64,000 nucleotides of DNA from Companilactobacillus alimentarius DSM 20249. Its GTDB lineage: Bacteria; Bacillota; Bacilli; Lactobacillales; Lactobacillaceae. The stretch is from NCBI RefSeq assembly GCF_002849895.1, contig NZ_CP018868.1:1-64000 (forward strand), read 5' to 3'. The position numbers and the translations under genes are program-made. Of this stretch, positions 18,189 through 27,421 are shown one piece after another. The notes beneath the pieces were generated by a model. The model ran no database searches, had not been told where the DNA came from, and saw nothing but the letters and a program-made list of their open reading frames with translations. Every line of letters starts with the position of its first letter. The stretch's first letter is position 1.

Positions 18189-19247
18189 TTAATAAGTTGT
18201 TGCTTCCAATAAGGCTGGTGATTGTGGTTCTTCTTGTTTAAGAACAACCACCTGACTGTTAATCTTTAAGGCACGAGAGATAATTCGGTTGATGTCATTG
18301 TATAGGTGGTCATCGACGCTATTGGATAGGTTACCAACGTTAACAATCAGCTTGTTTAGTTGGTTTGTATCAATTGCTTGGTCAATTTCAGCTGTGTCAG
18401 TTAATACCCGCTTGTTATTAATGGCAGCAACATCGTCAGTGATTGTTTCAACCTCTTGTTCACTGATTTCGTTGCTAGTGGTCTTTTCAATTTGGGCATT
18501 TGTTAAGTCCGTTGGGGATTTGCTAATTTGAATTTCAGATAGAGACAGCTTTTCTGAAATTCGTTTGAATAATGCCAGATTTTTAGGTAATCCCATTAAG
18601 ACGATTGGAACAGTTAAGTCAATAGTTTCAACCAGATACTTATTGATTTCGCGGTAGTAACGCTCTAAATCAATCTGTTTTTCCTTGCTTGTTTCATTGT
18701 GGCCATGGAAAGTTGTTGAACCACCTTGACCAGTAAAGTTAAGTTCACCACCACGTTTTTCTGATCCTAATGTTTCCACTAGGTCGGTTGGGGCGTCTGC
18801 ATCTAATTTCACGGGTGCAACTGTTTTATCAACAATTTTGAATAGTCTGAATGATGTTCCCTCTAACGCTAACAAGTAATACATCTTGTTTGGTTGCTCA
18901 CGTAAAATAGATAGTAAGTCGGGAGATTTGCTAATTGTTAACTTTACTTCGTCAACAGTTGTCCGTGGTAAAACGAACAACTCTAAAGTATTACCTTGAA
19001 TGAATAACGTTATCCCTTGGTATGGTAGGTTCTGATCAATCAAGTTGTCTACCTGACGTTCAAGCTCTTTATAGTTTAATTCAGGGTGTTCCATAGAATA
19101 TTTTTTAATTTCTGTAAGCGCACTCTTTAAGTGCAGACGCTCATCTTGTTGGTATTTTAATTTATTTAAATTAATACTCAAGGTGAGTACATCTTCATTC
19201 GGAGTCAGTGTCTTCAGCAAATTTTTCAGTGTAATTAGTTTTGTCAT
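18189..19247 (-). CDS. baeRF-family (eRF1-like fold) protein
   Basis: 352 residues, soluble and acidic, ATG after GGGAG. Layout resembles the bacterial/archaeal eRF1-like (baeRF) families: a variable N-terminal domain, a central stretch MYYLLALEGTSFRLFKIVDK, the glycine-rich GGELNFTGQGG followed by FHGH, and a C-terminal half that reads like an L7Ae-type ribosome-binding fold ending in KINSQVVVLK. These proteins are proposed to act on ribosomes, perhaps in hibernation or rescue; no reaction is established. Lies upstream of nothing in its own direction except the terminator; the MazG-like gene is 97 bases behind it on the same strand. Possible TTGACC/TATAAT promoter has a long 20-base spacer. 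Confidence 0.6.
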   Translation of the reverse strand: MTKLITLKNLLKTLTPNEDVLTLSINLNKLKYQQDERLHLKSALTEIKKYSMEHPELNYKELERQVDNLIDQNLPYQGITLFIQGNTLELFVLPRTTVDEVKLTISKSPDLLSILREQPNKMYYLLALEGTSFRLFKIVDKTVAPVKLDADAPTDLVETLGSEKRGGELNFTGQGGSTTFHGHNETSKEKQIDLERYYREINKYLVETIDLTVPIVLMGLPKNLALFKRISEKLSLSEIQISKSPTDLTNAQIEKTTSNEISEQEVETITDDVAAINNKRVLTDTAEIDQAIDTNQLNKLIVNVGNLSNSVDDHLYNDINRIISRALKINSQVVVLKQEEPQSPALLEATTY

Positions 19248-19343
19248 TTATGTCACGCTCCCTTTGTTTGTATAACTTTATTATAACAAAAAAGTGAGTA
19301 GGGAGGGTCAAATGAGTCTGATGCCTACCGTAGCAACTTTCCA

Positions 19344-19673
19344 TTAAGCACCTTGATTTGATTCGAAACGTTTATTTAGCTTCCGCTCGCTATATTCCAT
19401 TAAGGATGTGGGGTCAATGTCGTATTGACTACAAATTATCAGTACTTGGTCAATGACGTCTGCAAGTTCTTCGTTTAAGTTATCAAACTTTTCATAGGTT
19501 GATAGCTTGCGCTCACCTGGATGATCGCGACCGAATTCAATTGAACGGATTGCTCTTGACAGTTCACCAACCTCTTCGGTCAAATAATTTAGCCTAACTG
19601 GAGGAGTGTACTTATACCAATCTCGTTGTTTGTAAAAGTCTACTAACCAATTTTCATGATCTTTTAAATTCAT
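19344..19673 (-). CDS. MazG-like nucleotide pyrophosphohydrolase
   Basis: 109 residues from the ATG eight bases after GGAGG (the TTG two codons earlier lies inside the spacer). The motif LTEEVGELSRAIR (EExxE, near residue 30) and the second acidic helix NEELADVIDQVL are the Mg-binding signatures of the all-alpha NTP-PPase (MazG) superfamily, which hydrolyse NTPs to NMP and pyrophosphate. Single short domain, so of the small MazG-like type. Role may be housecleaning of damaged nucleotides or control of alarmone-like nucleotides; substrate cannot be told. Downstream IS3 copy starts 70 bases behind its promoter region. Confidence 0.78.
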   Translation of the reverse strand: MNLKDHENWLVDFYKQRDWYKYTPPVRLNYLTEEVGELSRAIRSIEFGRDHPGERKLSTYEKFDNLNEELADVIDQVLIICSQYDIDPTSLMEYSERKLNKRFESNQGA

Positions 19674-19846
19674 CCACAATTCCTCCGTGATATTATTATC
19701 GTAGTGCTTTTAATTATATGATTGTGGATTGAAGTCAATATTTGAGACAGATTTTAAGAGACATTCAGAACCGCGTTTACCTTCCACAGCTCAAATAAAT
19801 CATTAATCGCGATTAATAACTTATTTGAACCCTGGAAAGCATTAAA

Positions 19847-20689
19847 TCAGGCGGCCATTTGGCTCGTAAGTGTTGCAATTTCAACTTGTAAGGGGGTCTG
19901 GTAGCCCAGTGAACTATGAATTCTCTTCCTATTTTAGAAAGCATGCACATATTCAAAAAGGACGGCAGCGGCAGTTTCATAATCTTCAAAGACCGGCACT
20001 GGATAAACACATTCCTTTTTGAGGGAAGCGTGAAAGGATTCCATTGGCGCATTATCATACGGACAACCCTTACGGCTGTATGAGTGGCGGATATGTAGTT
20101 CAGTTAAACGTTGATTGTAATCATCGCTGGTATACTGTGATCCTAAATCCGTATGGATAATCAGGTCCCCAGTAATGGTTCGATTTTTAACCGCGCTTTC
20201 AAGGGTCTTTAAGACTAAATCAGTAGCCATCTTTTTTGAGAACGAATAGCCGATAATCCGTCGTGAGTGCAGGTCCATGATGGTTGATAAGTAACACCAG
20301 CCATTACGCTTCGTTTGAATATAGGTCATATCAGCGGTCCATTTTTGATTTAAACAAGTGGTTGAGAAATCCTGCTTAAGCAAGTTGGGACGCTGTTCAA
20401 CCTTGGTTTTGGAAGCCGAAGCCGCTTTCCACTTATTGACGGTAACGGAGTGGATATCCAGTTCCTTCATGAGCCGGGAAATCCGTCGTGGACTGCACCA
20501 AAGCTGCAGTGGTTGAAGTTCCAGATTCAATTCATGGTGGATCTTCATAACACCGTATCGCTGCTTAAATTCCGCAAAGATCCGCAGAATCCGTTGTTTC
20601 AAGTCTGCATCTTCGGCCCGGCGTTTTGAAGGTTTGGGGGATCGATAACGATAATACTGAGCTCTGGAAACACCGAGGATTCGGCACAT
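19847..20689 (-). pseudogene. IS3 OrfB integrase with premature stop
   Basis: The DDE integrase core is complete: Asp in WTADMTYI, Asp in IIHTDLGSQYT, Glu in NAPMESFHASLKKE. At 19934-19936 a TAA interrupts VLFEYVHAF; the same frame goes on in the usual family ending (NRKRIHSSLGYQTPLQVE...) to a TGA at 19847-19849. So one nonsense change (TAT or TAC to TAA), not a frameshift, removes the last about 29 residues. Activity is doubtful but the catalytic triad is upstream of the break. Normally made as an OrfAB fusion. Confidence 0.85.
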
Positions 20690-20742
20690 CTTGGTTACCT
20701 GGTGGTGATGGCTTTCTTGGTGAATGTAATCAAAGATATTGG

Positions 20743-20994
20743 TTACTTCTGCGCAAGGAAGCCCAGGGCTTTTTTTAGGATTTCGTTCTCCTCAGACAGG
20801 GAAGCCAGCCGCTTTTCCATCGCTTTAATTTCGTCTGGCGATTTACCGGATTGAGTTTTGGCTTGGCCCTGGATCCACTTATGAACTGTTGAATAGCCAA
20901 TGCCATATTCTCTGGCCAGTTGGGCAGCTGATTCGCCTTGCTTATATAGTTTGATGATGTTTTGTTTGAATTCTTTGTCGTAACGAGTTGGCAT
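20743..20994 (-). CDS. IS3 OrfA (HTH protein)
   Basis: 83 residues: an HTH (AAQLAREYGIGYSTVHKWI) and a leucine-zipper-like helix (KRLASLSEENEILKKALGF). Near the end an A7G run (complement of 20770-20776) gives the -1 slip that continues KKSPGLPCAEVTNIFDYIH into OrfB, as expected for IS3 elements. Confidence 0.88.
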   Translation of the reverse strand: MPTRYDKEFKQNIIKLYKQGESAAQLAREYGIGYSTVHKWIQGQAKTQSGKSPDEIKAMEKRLASLSEENEILKKALGFLAQK

Positions 20995-21066
20995 GTAAAA
21001 ATTCCTTCCTTTTGAGAGACGATTTATTCATTATACCCTCTCTTAAAAGTTGTCTCAGGAATCAGC

Positions 21067-21186
21067 TTACATCCAACCGAAAATATCAATCTTTTTTGTT
21101 GCGAAAAGTGTACCACCCAATAAGACACCGCTCACAATGAGGGTACTAGCGATCATAAATTTAAAAACAGCTTTTAATGCATCCAT
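21067..21186 (-). CDS. 39-residue hydrophobic peptide
   Basis: ATG (complement of 21184-21186) preceded by AGGTGAG. One membrane segment (FMIASTLIVSGVLLGGTLFA, residues 10-29), then KKIDIFGWM and stop 10 bases before the IS3 end. Directly behind the GlsB-like gene (17 bases), so probably the same operon. Family not recognised; it could be the start of a longer operon cut by the IS. Confidence 0.5.
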   Translation of the reverse strand: MDALKAVFKFMIASTLIVSGVLLGGTLFATKKIDIFGWM

Positions 21187-21203
21187 AGTTACTCACCTGC
21201 TTT

Positions 21204-21446
21204 CTAGGATCGTTTAACAACAAAGGAAACAATCAGAACTAAAATAACGGCACCGATAATTGACGGAATAAGTGCCATTCCGGCCAAACTCGGTCCCCAA
21301 GACCCCAGTAGTGCTTGACCGATGGCTGATCCAATTAAGCCAGCTACAATATTAGCGATCCAACCCATCGATTGGCCGTTGTTCGTAATTGCGCCCGCCA
21401 AGGCACCGATGACGGAGCCAACAATAATTGCCCAAATAAAGCCCAT
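21204..21446 (-). CDS. GlsB/YeaQ/YmgE-family membrane protein
   Basis: 80 residues, three glycine-rich membrane segments (FIWAIIVGSVIGALAG, GWIANIVAGLIGSAIG, LIPSIIGAVILVLIVSFVV), the pattern of the transglycosylase-associated / GlsB family. ATG after TTAGGAGG. Members are small envelope-stress proteins, in lactic acid bacteria often next to Asp23-type genes; none is present here. Exact role not known. Confidence 0.8.
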   Translation of the reverse strand: MGFIWAIIVGSVIGALAGAITNNGQSMGWIANIVAGLIGSAIGQALLGSWGPSLAGMALIPSIIGAVILVLIVSFVVKRS

Positions 21447-21558
21447 GATAAATTCCTCCTAACGTGATGATGGTTATTTGTTACTGACCTAAGTTCAAGT
21501 ATCAATGAAATGACTGGACACTGACAAGCTGGATATAGTTAAAAGGTAGATTGCAAAT
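21447..21558. other. Short gene-free stretch between GlsB-like gene and IS30 remnant
   Basis: Holds the GlsB-like RBS and leader and, near 21540-21560, the outer end of the IS30 remnant (GGTAGATTGCAAATTTA). No strong promoter seen. Confidence 0.4.
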
Positions 21559-22143
21559 TTAATCCGAATTTTTTGACAAATTGGTCAGCATGACCTGATA
21601 AGGTGTTTGCCAGTCAAGTATTTTAAGCGGTCGCTGGTTAATTTGGAGTAACGTCGTCGTTAAATCTTGAGCACTAATGTGCTCAAAATAAGTCCCTTTA
21701 GGATAAAAAATAGCGTAAATTCCGATTAAAGCGTTCATTACTGCCGCGCTCAGCTGGCGTATAAGCATGGCAGTAATAGGTCTTAATACCGTATTGTGCT
21801 TCAAGTGATACTAGACCGCTAAACTCAGTGCCACGGTCCACCGTAAAACTATGCACCGGGCCATTAAAAGTTGCTAGAAACTTAGTTAGGGCTTCATTAA
21901 CAGTTACTGCTGTCCGGCTTTTTAATCGGTAGGCCCAAAGGAAACGTGATTTGCGATCGATTAAGGTTAATAAAACTGCCTTACTATGCCCACGGGGGCC
22001 AACAATTGTATCTAATTCAAAATCACCGATGCGATTACGTCGATTAACCACGATGGGTCGCTGTTCAATTGACCGTCCTAATGATTGATTATATTTAGAA
22101 CGTTGGTGGCTCTACGTCAACTGGTGTTGAAGAATAAATTTAT
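21559..22143 (-). pseudogene. IS30-family transposase remnant
   Basis: C-terminal half of an IS30-type transposase: IGDFELDTIVGPRGHSKAVL and LLTLIDRKSRFLWAYR (first Asp region), FTVDRGTEFSGL (second), then RGSNERFNRNLRYF and, in the next frame, YPKGTYFEHISAQDL with the family ending. An extra T in a six-T run near 21705 shifts the frame, a TAG lies upstream near 22110, and the N-terminal half is cut off where the ISS1-like element begins (22144). Inactive. Confidence 0.88.
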
Positions 22144-22958
22144 GGTTCTGTTGCAAAGTTTTCCCAAAAATCTATTTTAGTGTAAAATTGAGAAAAAAGA
22201 CAGAGAGGACAGAGTAATGAATCATTTTAAAGGCAAACAATTCAAAAAAGACGTCATTATTGTCGCTGTTGGTTACTGGTTACTACCTGCGTTACAATCT
22301 AAGCTATCGTGAAGTTCAGGAATTGTTATATGATCGTGGAATAAATGTTTGTCATACTACGATTTATCGTTGGGTGCAAGAGTACAGCAAAGTCCTCTAT
22401 TATCTTTGGAAGAAGAAAAATAGACAATCCTTCTATTCATGGAAAATGGACGAAACCTATATCAAAATTAAGGGACGTTGGCATTATCTTTATCGTGCAA
22501 TTGATGCGGACGGCTTAACCTTAGATATCTGGTTACGAAAGAAACGGGATACGCAAGCAGCCTATGCTTTCTTAAAACGACTCCATAAACAGTTTGGTGA
22601 GCCGAAAGCAATTGTGACTGATAAAGCACCTTCTCTTGGCTCCGCCTTTAGAAAGTTACAGAGTGTGGGTTTATATACTAAGACAGAGCACCGAACTGTG
22701 AAGTATCTTAACAATTTAATAGAACAAGACCATCGACCTATTAAACGACGGAATAAATTTTATCAAAGTCTCCGTACAGCCTCTTCCACGATTAAGGGCA
22801 TGGAGACCATTCGAGGAATATATAAAAAGAACCGAAGAAATGGAACGCACTTCGGCTTTTCGGTGTCTACTGAAATCAAGGTATTAATGGGAATACCAGC
22901 CTAAGATATTTGGAGTTCAGAGAGGTCGCGTTTGATTTTCAAACTTCGCAACAGAACC
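22144..22958 (+). mobile_element. ISS1/IS6-family insertion sequence, 815 bp
   Basis: Perfect ends apart from one base: GGTTCTGTTGCAAAGTTT (22144-22161) and complement of GGTTCTGTTGCGAAGTTT (22941-22958). 815 bp is the 808 bp usual for ISS1 plus a 7-bp internal duplication. Flanks (AAATTTAT, GATTATTT) differ, so no target duplication; the element probably joined unrelated DNA by replicative rearrangement. Confidence 0.9.
22217..22904 (+). pseudogene. ISS1/IS6-type transposase broken by a 7-bp duplication
   Basis: Starts MNHFKGKQFKKDVIIVAVGY at 22217. GGTTACT is duplicated in tandem at 22271-22284, shifting the frame after codon 20. Removing one copy restores a 226-residue protein, the normal length, with Asp in WKMDETYIKIKGRW, Asp in IVTDKAPSL and Glu in NNLIEQDHRPIKRR. 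A TTG at 22260 could in theory restart translation in the right frame and lose only the N-terminus. Probably inactive. Confidence 0.88.
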
Positions 22959-23049
22959 GATTATTTTATCATAAAATGAATGAACGTGAAAAAATCTGTA
23001 TTTTTATGAAAATTATTATCAAATTGGATTAAAGGAAAGTTGAGGTCAT

Positions 23050-24390
23050 ATGGAAAATCAGCAACTTGCCCGTAAACTAAAACGCCGTCACGTGCAGATG
23101 ATTGCGCTTGGTGGCGCGATTGGAACCGGGCTCTTTTTAGGATCCGGTTCAGCAATCAAACAGGCGGGACCGTCGATCTTGTTGGCTTATGCCATTGGCG
23201 GTTTCTTCTGTTACTTGATGATGCGAGCACTGGGCGAGCTATTATTGTCGGATACGCGCTTACATTCGTTTCTAGAATTCATTAATCGATATTTAGGTAA
23301 ACGTTTCGAGTTTGCCATTGGGTGGACCTATTGGCTCTGCTGGATCAGTTTAGCTATGGCTGACTTGACTGCGAGTGGTATCTACATTCGTTACTGGTTT
23401 CCGTGGATCCCGCAGTGGGTGACACCCTTAATAATTATTTTGATTTTATTAGTATTCAATATGCTCTCCGTCAGTGCGTTTGGCGAACTAGAATATTGGT
23501 TTTCGATGATTAAAGTGGTGGCTATCATTGCTTTGATCGTGACGGGGGCTATCTTGATTGGTTCATCGGCCCATGTCGGTGGGCAAACGGTCTCGGTGAC
23601 AAATTTGGTCAGTCACGGAGGCTTCTTCCCAACAGGTGTCCAGGGCTTCTTGATGTCGTTTTCGCTCGTTATCTTTGCGTTTACGGGCATCGAAATGGTT
23701 GGAATTACAGCTGGGGAAGCCGAAAACCCAGAAAAAGAATTACCACGGGCCATCAATAGCTTACCTATTCGAATCTCATTCTTCTACGTGGGCGCTTTAT
23801 TCGTGATCATGGCAATTTATCCTTGGGATCAGATCACGACCAGTCAGTCACCCTTTGTGCAAGTTTTCAGCGACGTTGGGATCAAAGCCGCGGCCAGCAT
23901 TATCAACTTCGTGGTTCTGACCGCGGCGCTCTCGGCTTGTAATAGTGCCATCTTCAGTACGAGTCGAACACTATTTACACTTGCGCACGGTGACAACGCG
24001 CCGAAATGGATGGGAAAGGTCAATCGTTACAACGTTCCCGCCCGCTCATTGTTATTCTCATCATTGATCTTACTGGTGATCGTGGCGTTGAATTACGTGA
24101 TTCCAAGTACCGTCTTCACGTTGATCTCTAACGTGGCAACGACCAACTTCATCATTGTTTGGTGTGCCTTGTTGGTGTGCCATTACGTTTACAAACGAAC
24201 CACTGACAGTACGCATAATCCGTTTAAACTGCCACTGTTCCCTGTTTCCAACATCGCGACCTTGGCCTTCTTTATCGCGGTGACGTTCGTCTTGTGCTTT
24301 GATCAAGTTAACCGTTGGGCAGTCATCGGTTCAGTCGTTTGGTTCGTCATTTTATTAGTCATCGAACGAAGTATGCATCGCACCGTTTAA
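23050..24390 (+). CDS. APC-superfamily amino-acid permease
   Basis: 446 residues with about 12 hydrophobic segments from residue 16 to 440. The first helix carries MIALGGAIGTGLFLGSGSA, the substrate-binding signature of the amino-acid transporter (AAT) branch, followed by GPSILLAYAIGG. FAFTGIEMVGITAGEAENPEKELPRAI near residues 215-240 is the other family signature. It resembles the proton-coupled permeases for proline, GABA, aromatic or D-Ala/Gly type substrates; which cannot be told. ATG follows TTGAGG. Richer in G and C than the neighbouring IS DNA. Sits between the ISS1-like right end (92 bases upstream) and a terminator: probably chromosomal cargo. Confidence 0.88.
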   Translation: MENQQLARKLKRRHVQMIALGGAIGTGLFLGSGSAIKQAGPSILLAYAIGGFFCYLMMRALGELLLSDTRLHSFLEFINRYLGKRFEFAIGWTYWLCWISLAMADLTASGIYIRYWFPWIPQWVTPLIIILILLVFNMLSVSAFGELEYWFSMIKVVAIIALIVTGAILIGSSAHVGGQTVSVTNLVSHGGFFPTGVQGFLMSFSLVIFAFTGIEMVGITAGEAENPEKELPRAINSLPIRISFFYVGALFVIMAIYPWDQITTSQSPFVQVFSDVGIKAAASIINFVVLTAALSACNSAIFSTSRTLFTLAHGDNAPKWMGKVNRYNVPARSLLFSSLILLVIVALNYVIPSTVFTLISNVATTNFIIVWCALLVCHYVYKRTTDSTHNPFKLPLFPVSNIATLAFFIAVTFVLCFDQVNRWAVIGSVVWFVILLVIERSMHRTV

Positions 24391-24404
24391 AAACGATAAT
24401 TGTA

Positions 24405-24465
24405 ATCACCGGTCATCAGTCTTGGTAAACCCAATTAGTTTACCAGCTAATGGCCGGCGATTTTT
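24405..24465 (+). terminator. Terminator of the permease gene
   Basis: Long interrupted stem: ATC-CCGG-CAT...TGGTAAAC / GTTTACCA...ATG-CCGG-GAT followed by five Ts. Confidence 0.8.
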
Positions 24466-24555
24466 GTTTGACTAAACCAATCTAGCCAATAGGGTATACC
24501 CTAATGGCCAGATACAGTTTACAGAGAATGGTCTGAAAAACAGTTAGACCAGTAA

Positions 24556-24591
24556 AACCCCTGAGTTTGGACTTACTCCAACTCAGGGGTT
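24556..24591. terminator. Second hairpin between permease and PHP-ATPase genes
   Basis: AACCCCTGAGTT (24556-24567) and AACTCAGGGGTT (24580-24591), perfect 12-bp stem. It lies between convergent genes and has a weak T run either way. Confidence 0.65.
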
Positions 24592-24706
24592 CACTTTACT
24601 TATTCATCTAATAAATCTTTTTGTTTGGTGCTCAATCACTACTTATTTGATTAACACCATGTAGCTGGATCAAGGAAAAATTAATTTTTCAATTCATATT
24701 AAAACT

Positions 24707-27421
24707 CTATATAGATGAAGAAAATTCAGATGTGTATTTATTTTCACGTTCTTTAAACGCTTCTTTTCCACCTTCAAGAATTTCTATAACATGTTCTCGA
24801 ATGCCTTTCGACTCCAATAATGTTTTAGAGTTTGGTTTTGAAAATGTGTTTTCGAGAGGGCCGTTAATATAATTAAATTGAACATTGTTTTTATTTGGTG
24901 TTTTTGATGAATTTTGATTGGCTACAATAACGTTTTCTGCATCTGAACCAACAACGACGTTTGGATTATGTGTCACTAAAATAATCTGACGTTCTTTCTT
25001 TTTTGATTTTAAGTATCTCGTCAAATCTTGATATATTGATCGATTATCTAAACTATCTTCAGGCTGGTCAATAATGACCGGCTTTTTATCCTGGCTAAAT
25101 TCCAAAATCAAAGTCAAAATAACGAATGCTTTTTTCCCTTGAGACATTTGAGAAAAGTCATCATTATCATATTTAAGAATGTAGTTTAAATTTGTCCATT
25201 TTTTTGATAAAACATCTTTTACTAAAGTATCAGCGTCCCCACCGGTATTAAAGCTCAAATGTCTTTCTTGAAAAATAGTTTTTATTAGAGTGTCGCGACA
25301 TTCATTAAATTCGCTAATAAACCTATCGTTTTCAGCATTTCTCCCCCGAAGATAGTGAATGTTGTCTTCAAAGGGAATATTTGAAAAGTCTATTGCAATT
25401 TCAATCTTACCGCCAGCTGGTTTTGCTTTAAAAGTTTGTTTTAGATCATCTTGATATTTTTTGAAATTTTCATAAGTATGAAGTATTTGATTTTGCTTTT
25501 CTATTTTTCTAGAGTTAATGTTTTCTTTTTCAGATTCAAATCTTTTAAATTCTACTAGTTTTTCAGATTCAAACTTCTGACTTTTAGATAAACTTTTTAA
25601 TTCTTGATTATTTTTTAAACTTTTCTGACCGTTTACATAGTCAGGAGATGTAAGAACTTTATTAATGGCTTCTTGAAAAGAATTCAAACGATTATTTTGT
25701 TCTGTTTCAATAGATAGCAATTTTTCCTGCCATTTCTGATTTGCTTCCTGTTCCAAAGTACACAAAAAATCAGTTAATCGTTTTTTATAATCAGAATCAT
25801 TGGTCCCCAAAAGGGGTGACTGTAATTTAATTTTTTTTGCCTTTATAGATGCTAGATCTTGCAAATTTAATTCTGTTAGTCGCTTCTTGTCTGTCAGTTT
25901 TTTTAAATTATCATCGGCTTGCTGATATTTTTTTTGGCTTTCAACACTAAAATCAACTTTATCAGATTGTTCTTTTATAGATTCATTTATGCTTTCTAAT
26001 TGCTTTTTTATCCCTGATTCATCACCTTCTGGTAATTTTAAATTAGTTAGTCGCTGATTTAGTGTTTCCAGTTCTTCAATCAATTGACGAATTTTCGAGT
26101 TATTTTCTTGTATGTTTTTCTCATAATTAATTATTTTTTCATAATTACATTCATCTGTCTCCACGGTTGAACGAATTAGTTTGTTTCTAGCTAGATCATT
26201 TTCAGCTAGTGTAATCATATAATCTTGTGGAATAAACTCGACTTGTCGATCATTATTTGGTTCACTATCACCCTGCCAATATACCTTAAAGTCAGCATCG
26301 TTAAAAGTATGCATATTATAGGTACTTTTATTTTCATTTGAAGTGAACACTTCATTCCCCAGGGACTTTGCGATGGAATTAGTTAGTGTTGATTTTCCAT
26401 TCGAACGGCCACCAATAATTGTATTCAAGTTAGAGTTAAAATATACACTGGTTGTTTCAGGACCAGTGGGGGAATTGCTTTTTTGTTTAAATTCAACATG
26501 ATCAATAACAAGATATGAACTCTTAGATTCTGGTTTTTCTAGAGAGAGCGAGACTCTACTTTCAGGTTCAAAAATAATTTGTCTTAATCCTTCGAAAGTT
26601 ATATCAGATTTTATCCATGAATATTCATCACCGATACCGTTAGTTTCTCCACCCTTTTCAAGCCTATGAGCATCACTTGCCTTAATAACAGGTTTATCTA
26701 TAGCACAGTCGTATCTTGTATTTTTCTGATAAGTATCACCCTTCTTTTGGCGATTAAGATAATAATCTGTAGATTGAACATCTCCAAAAAGAAAATCAGC
26801 AAGCTTATCTAATTCATCAGATAATGGGCCATTTCTCAGGGCCCCTTTGGATCTGTAATCCCCCCCGGCATCTTGGATACTTGGTCTGATTCCGCCATGT
26901 CCCCCTGCTGCAAACACCAGTAAATAAGGCTTATCGCTACCAAATTGTGATTTTAAATTATCTTGGATGTTTTTCAGATCAATGGTTGCACTCTGATAGT
27001 CGTGTTCATTTTGTAAGTCAGATATTTTTTTAAATGTACCATTCGCATTTGTTTGAGTTAGATTAAGTGATGAAATGAAGTCCTTAACTTGAGATTCGTC
27101 AATGTTATTATCAAAAATCAAATGTGCATTTACATGGCCAGCTGGTTCATTACTTACGTTTTCATTCAGTCTAAATTCAACATTGACAAAAAAAGCTTTG
27201 TTGGAATTGGGATATTTATCTTTAAATTCTTTAATTATTTCAAACTGATTATCAACCGTAAAATAATCAGTAATCCCAAAAACAGAAATATCCGAGCTTT
27301 CAATTTTTTTTAAATAAGTATTAACGTCACAGCCAAATTGTTTATTCATATTTGTATTGAAGGTGTGTAAATGTAAATCCCATTTTCGCCACTCAGAACC
27401 CCTATTAATAGCTTTCCTCAT
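24707..27421 (-). CDS. PHP-domain plus SMC-like ATPase (TrlF-type), candidate defence effector
   Basis: 904 residues. N-terminal PHP-like metal domain: DLHLHTFNT (15-23), FGITDYFT, VNVEFRL, GHVNAHLIF, GGHGGIRPS and KASDAHRLEKGG; the usual TDH is TDY here, the other metal ligands look present. After a hinge comes a split ABC/SMC ATPase: Walker A IIGGRSNGKSTL near 340, a long coiled coil (about 420-680, Lys/Glu/Gln rich), signature MSQGKKAFV, Walker B PVIIDQPEDSLD and switch ILVTHNP. Such PHP-SMC proteins are named TrlF-family and are often found by type I restriction loci, as here (427 bases from hsdR, divergent). Likely an ATP-gated nuclease or phosphoesterase that senses invading DNA; the activity is inferred. 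Confidence 0.8.
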   Translation of the reverse strand: MRKAINRGSEWRKWDLHLHTFNTNMNKQFGCDVNTYLKKIESSDISVFGITDYFTVDNQFEIIKEFKDKYPNSNKAFFVNVEFRLNENVSNEPAGHVNAHLIFDNNIDESQVKDFISSLNLTQTNANGTFKKISDLQNEHDYQSATIDLKNIQDNLKSQFGSDKPYLLVFAAGGHGGIRPSIQDAGGDYRSKGALRNGPLSDELDKLADFLFGDVQSTDYYLNRQKKGDTYQKNTRYDCAIDKPVIKASDAHRLEKGGETNGIGDEYSWIKSDITFEGLRQIIFEPESRVSLSLEKPESKSSYLVIDHVEFKQKSNSPTGPETTSVYFNSNLNTIIGGRSNGKSTLTNSIAKSLGNEVFTSNENKSTYNMHTFNDADFKVYWQGDSEPNNDRQVEFIPQDYMITLAENDLARNKLIRSTVETDECNYEKIINYEKNIQENNSKIRQLIEELETLNQRLTNLKLPEGDESGIKKQLESINESIKEQSDKVDFSVESQKKYQQADDNLKKLTDKKRLTELNLQDLASIKAKKIKLQSPLLGTNDSDYKKRLTDFLCTLEQEANQKWQEKLLSIETEQNNRLNSFQEAINKVLTSPDYVNGQKSLKNNQELKSLSKSQKFESEKLVEFKRFESEKENINSRKIEKQNQILHTYENFKKYQDDLKQTFKAKPAGGKIEIAIDFSNIPFEDNIHYLRGRNAENDRFISEFNECRDTLIKTIFQERHLSFNTGGDADTLVKDVLSKKWTNLNYILKYDNDDFSQMSQGKKAFVILTLILEFSQDKKPVIIDQPEDSLDNRSIYQDLTRYLKSKKKERQIILVTHNPNVVVGSDAENVIVANQNSSKTPNKNNVQFNYINGPLENTFSKPNSKTLLESKGIREHVIEILEGGKEAFKERENKYTSEFSSSI

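Larger units (their letters stand above)
19743..21057 (-). mobile_element. IS3-family insertion sequence (IS150-like group)
   Basis: Ends TGAGACAGATTTTAAGAG (19743-) and complement of TGAGACAACTTTTAAGAG (ending 21057); 1315 bp with orfA and orfB on the minus strand. The flanking 3-5 bases differ (ATT against GGA), so no clear target duplication remains. Confidence 0.85.

Noticed and set aside
21698-21710. Programmed frameshift in the IS30 transposase
   Set aside because: IS30 elements use one frame; the gene also lacks its N-terminus and has an upstream stop, so this is decay or a homopolymer error.
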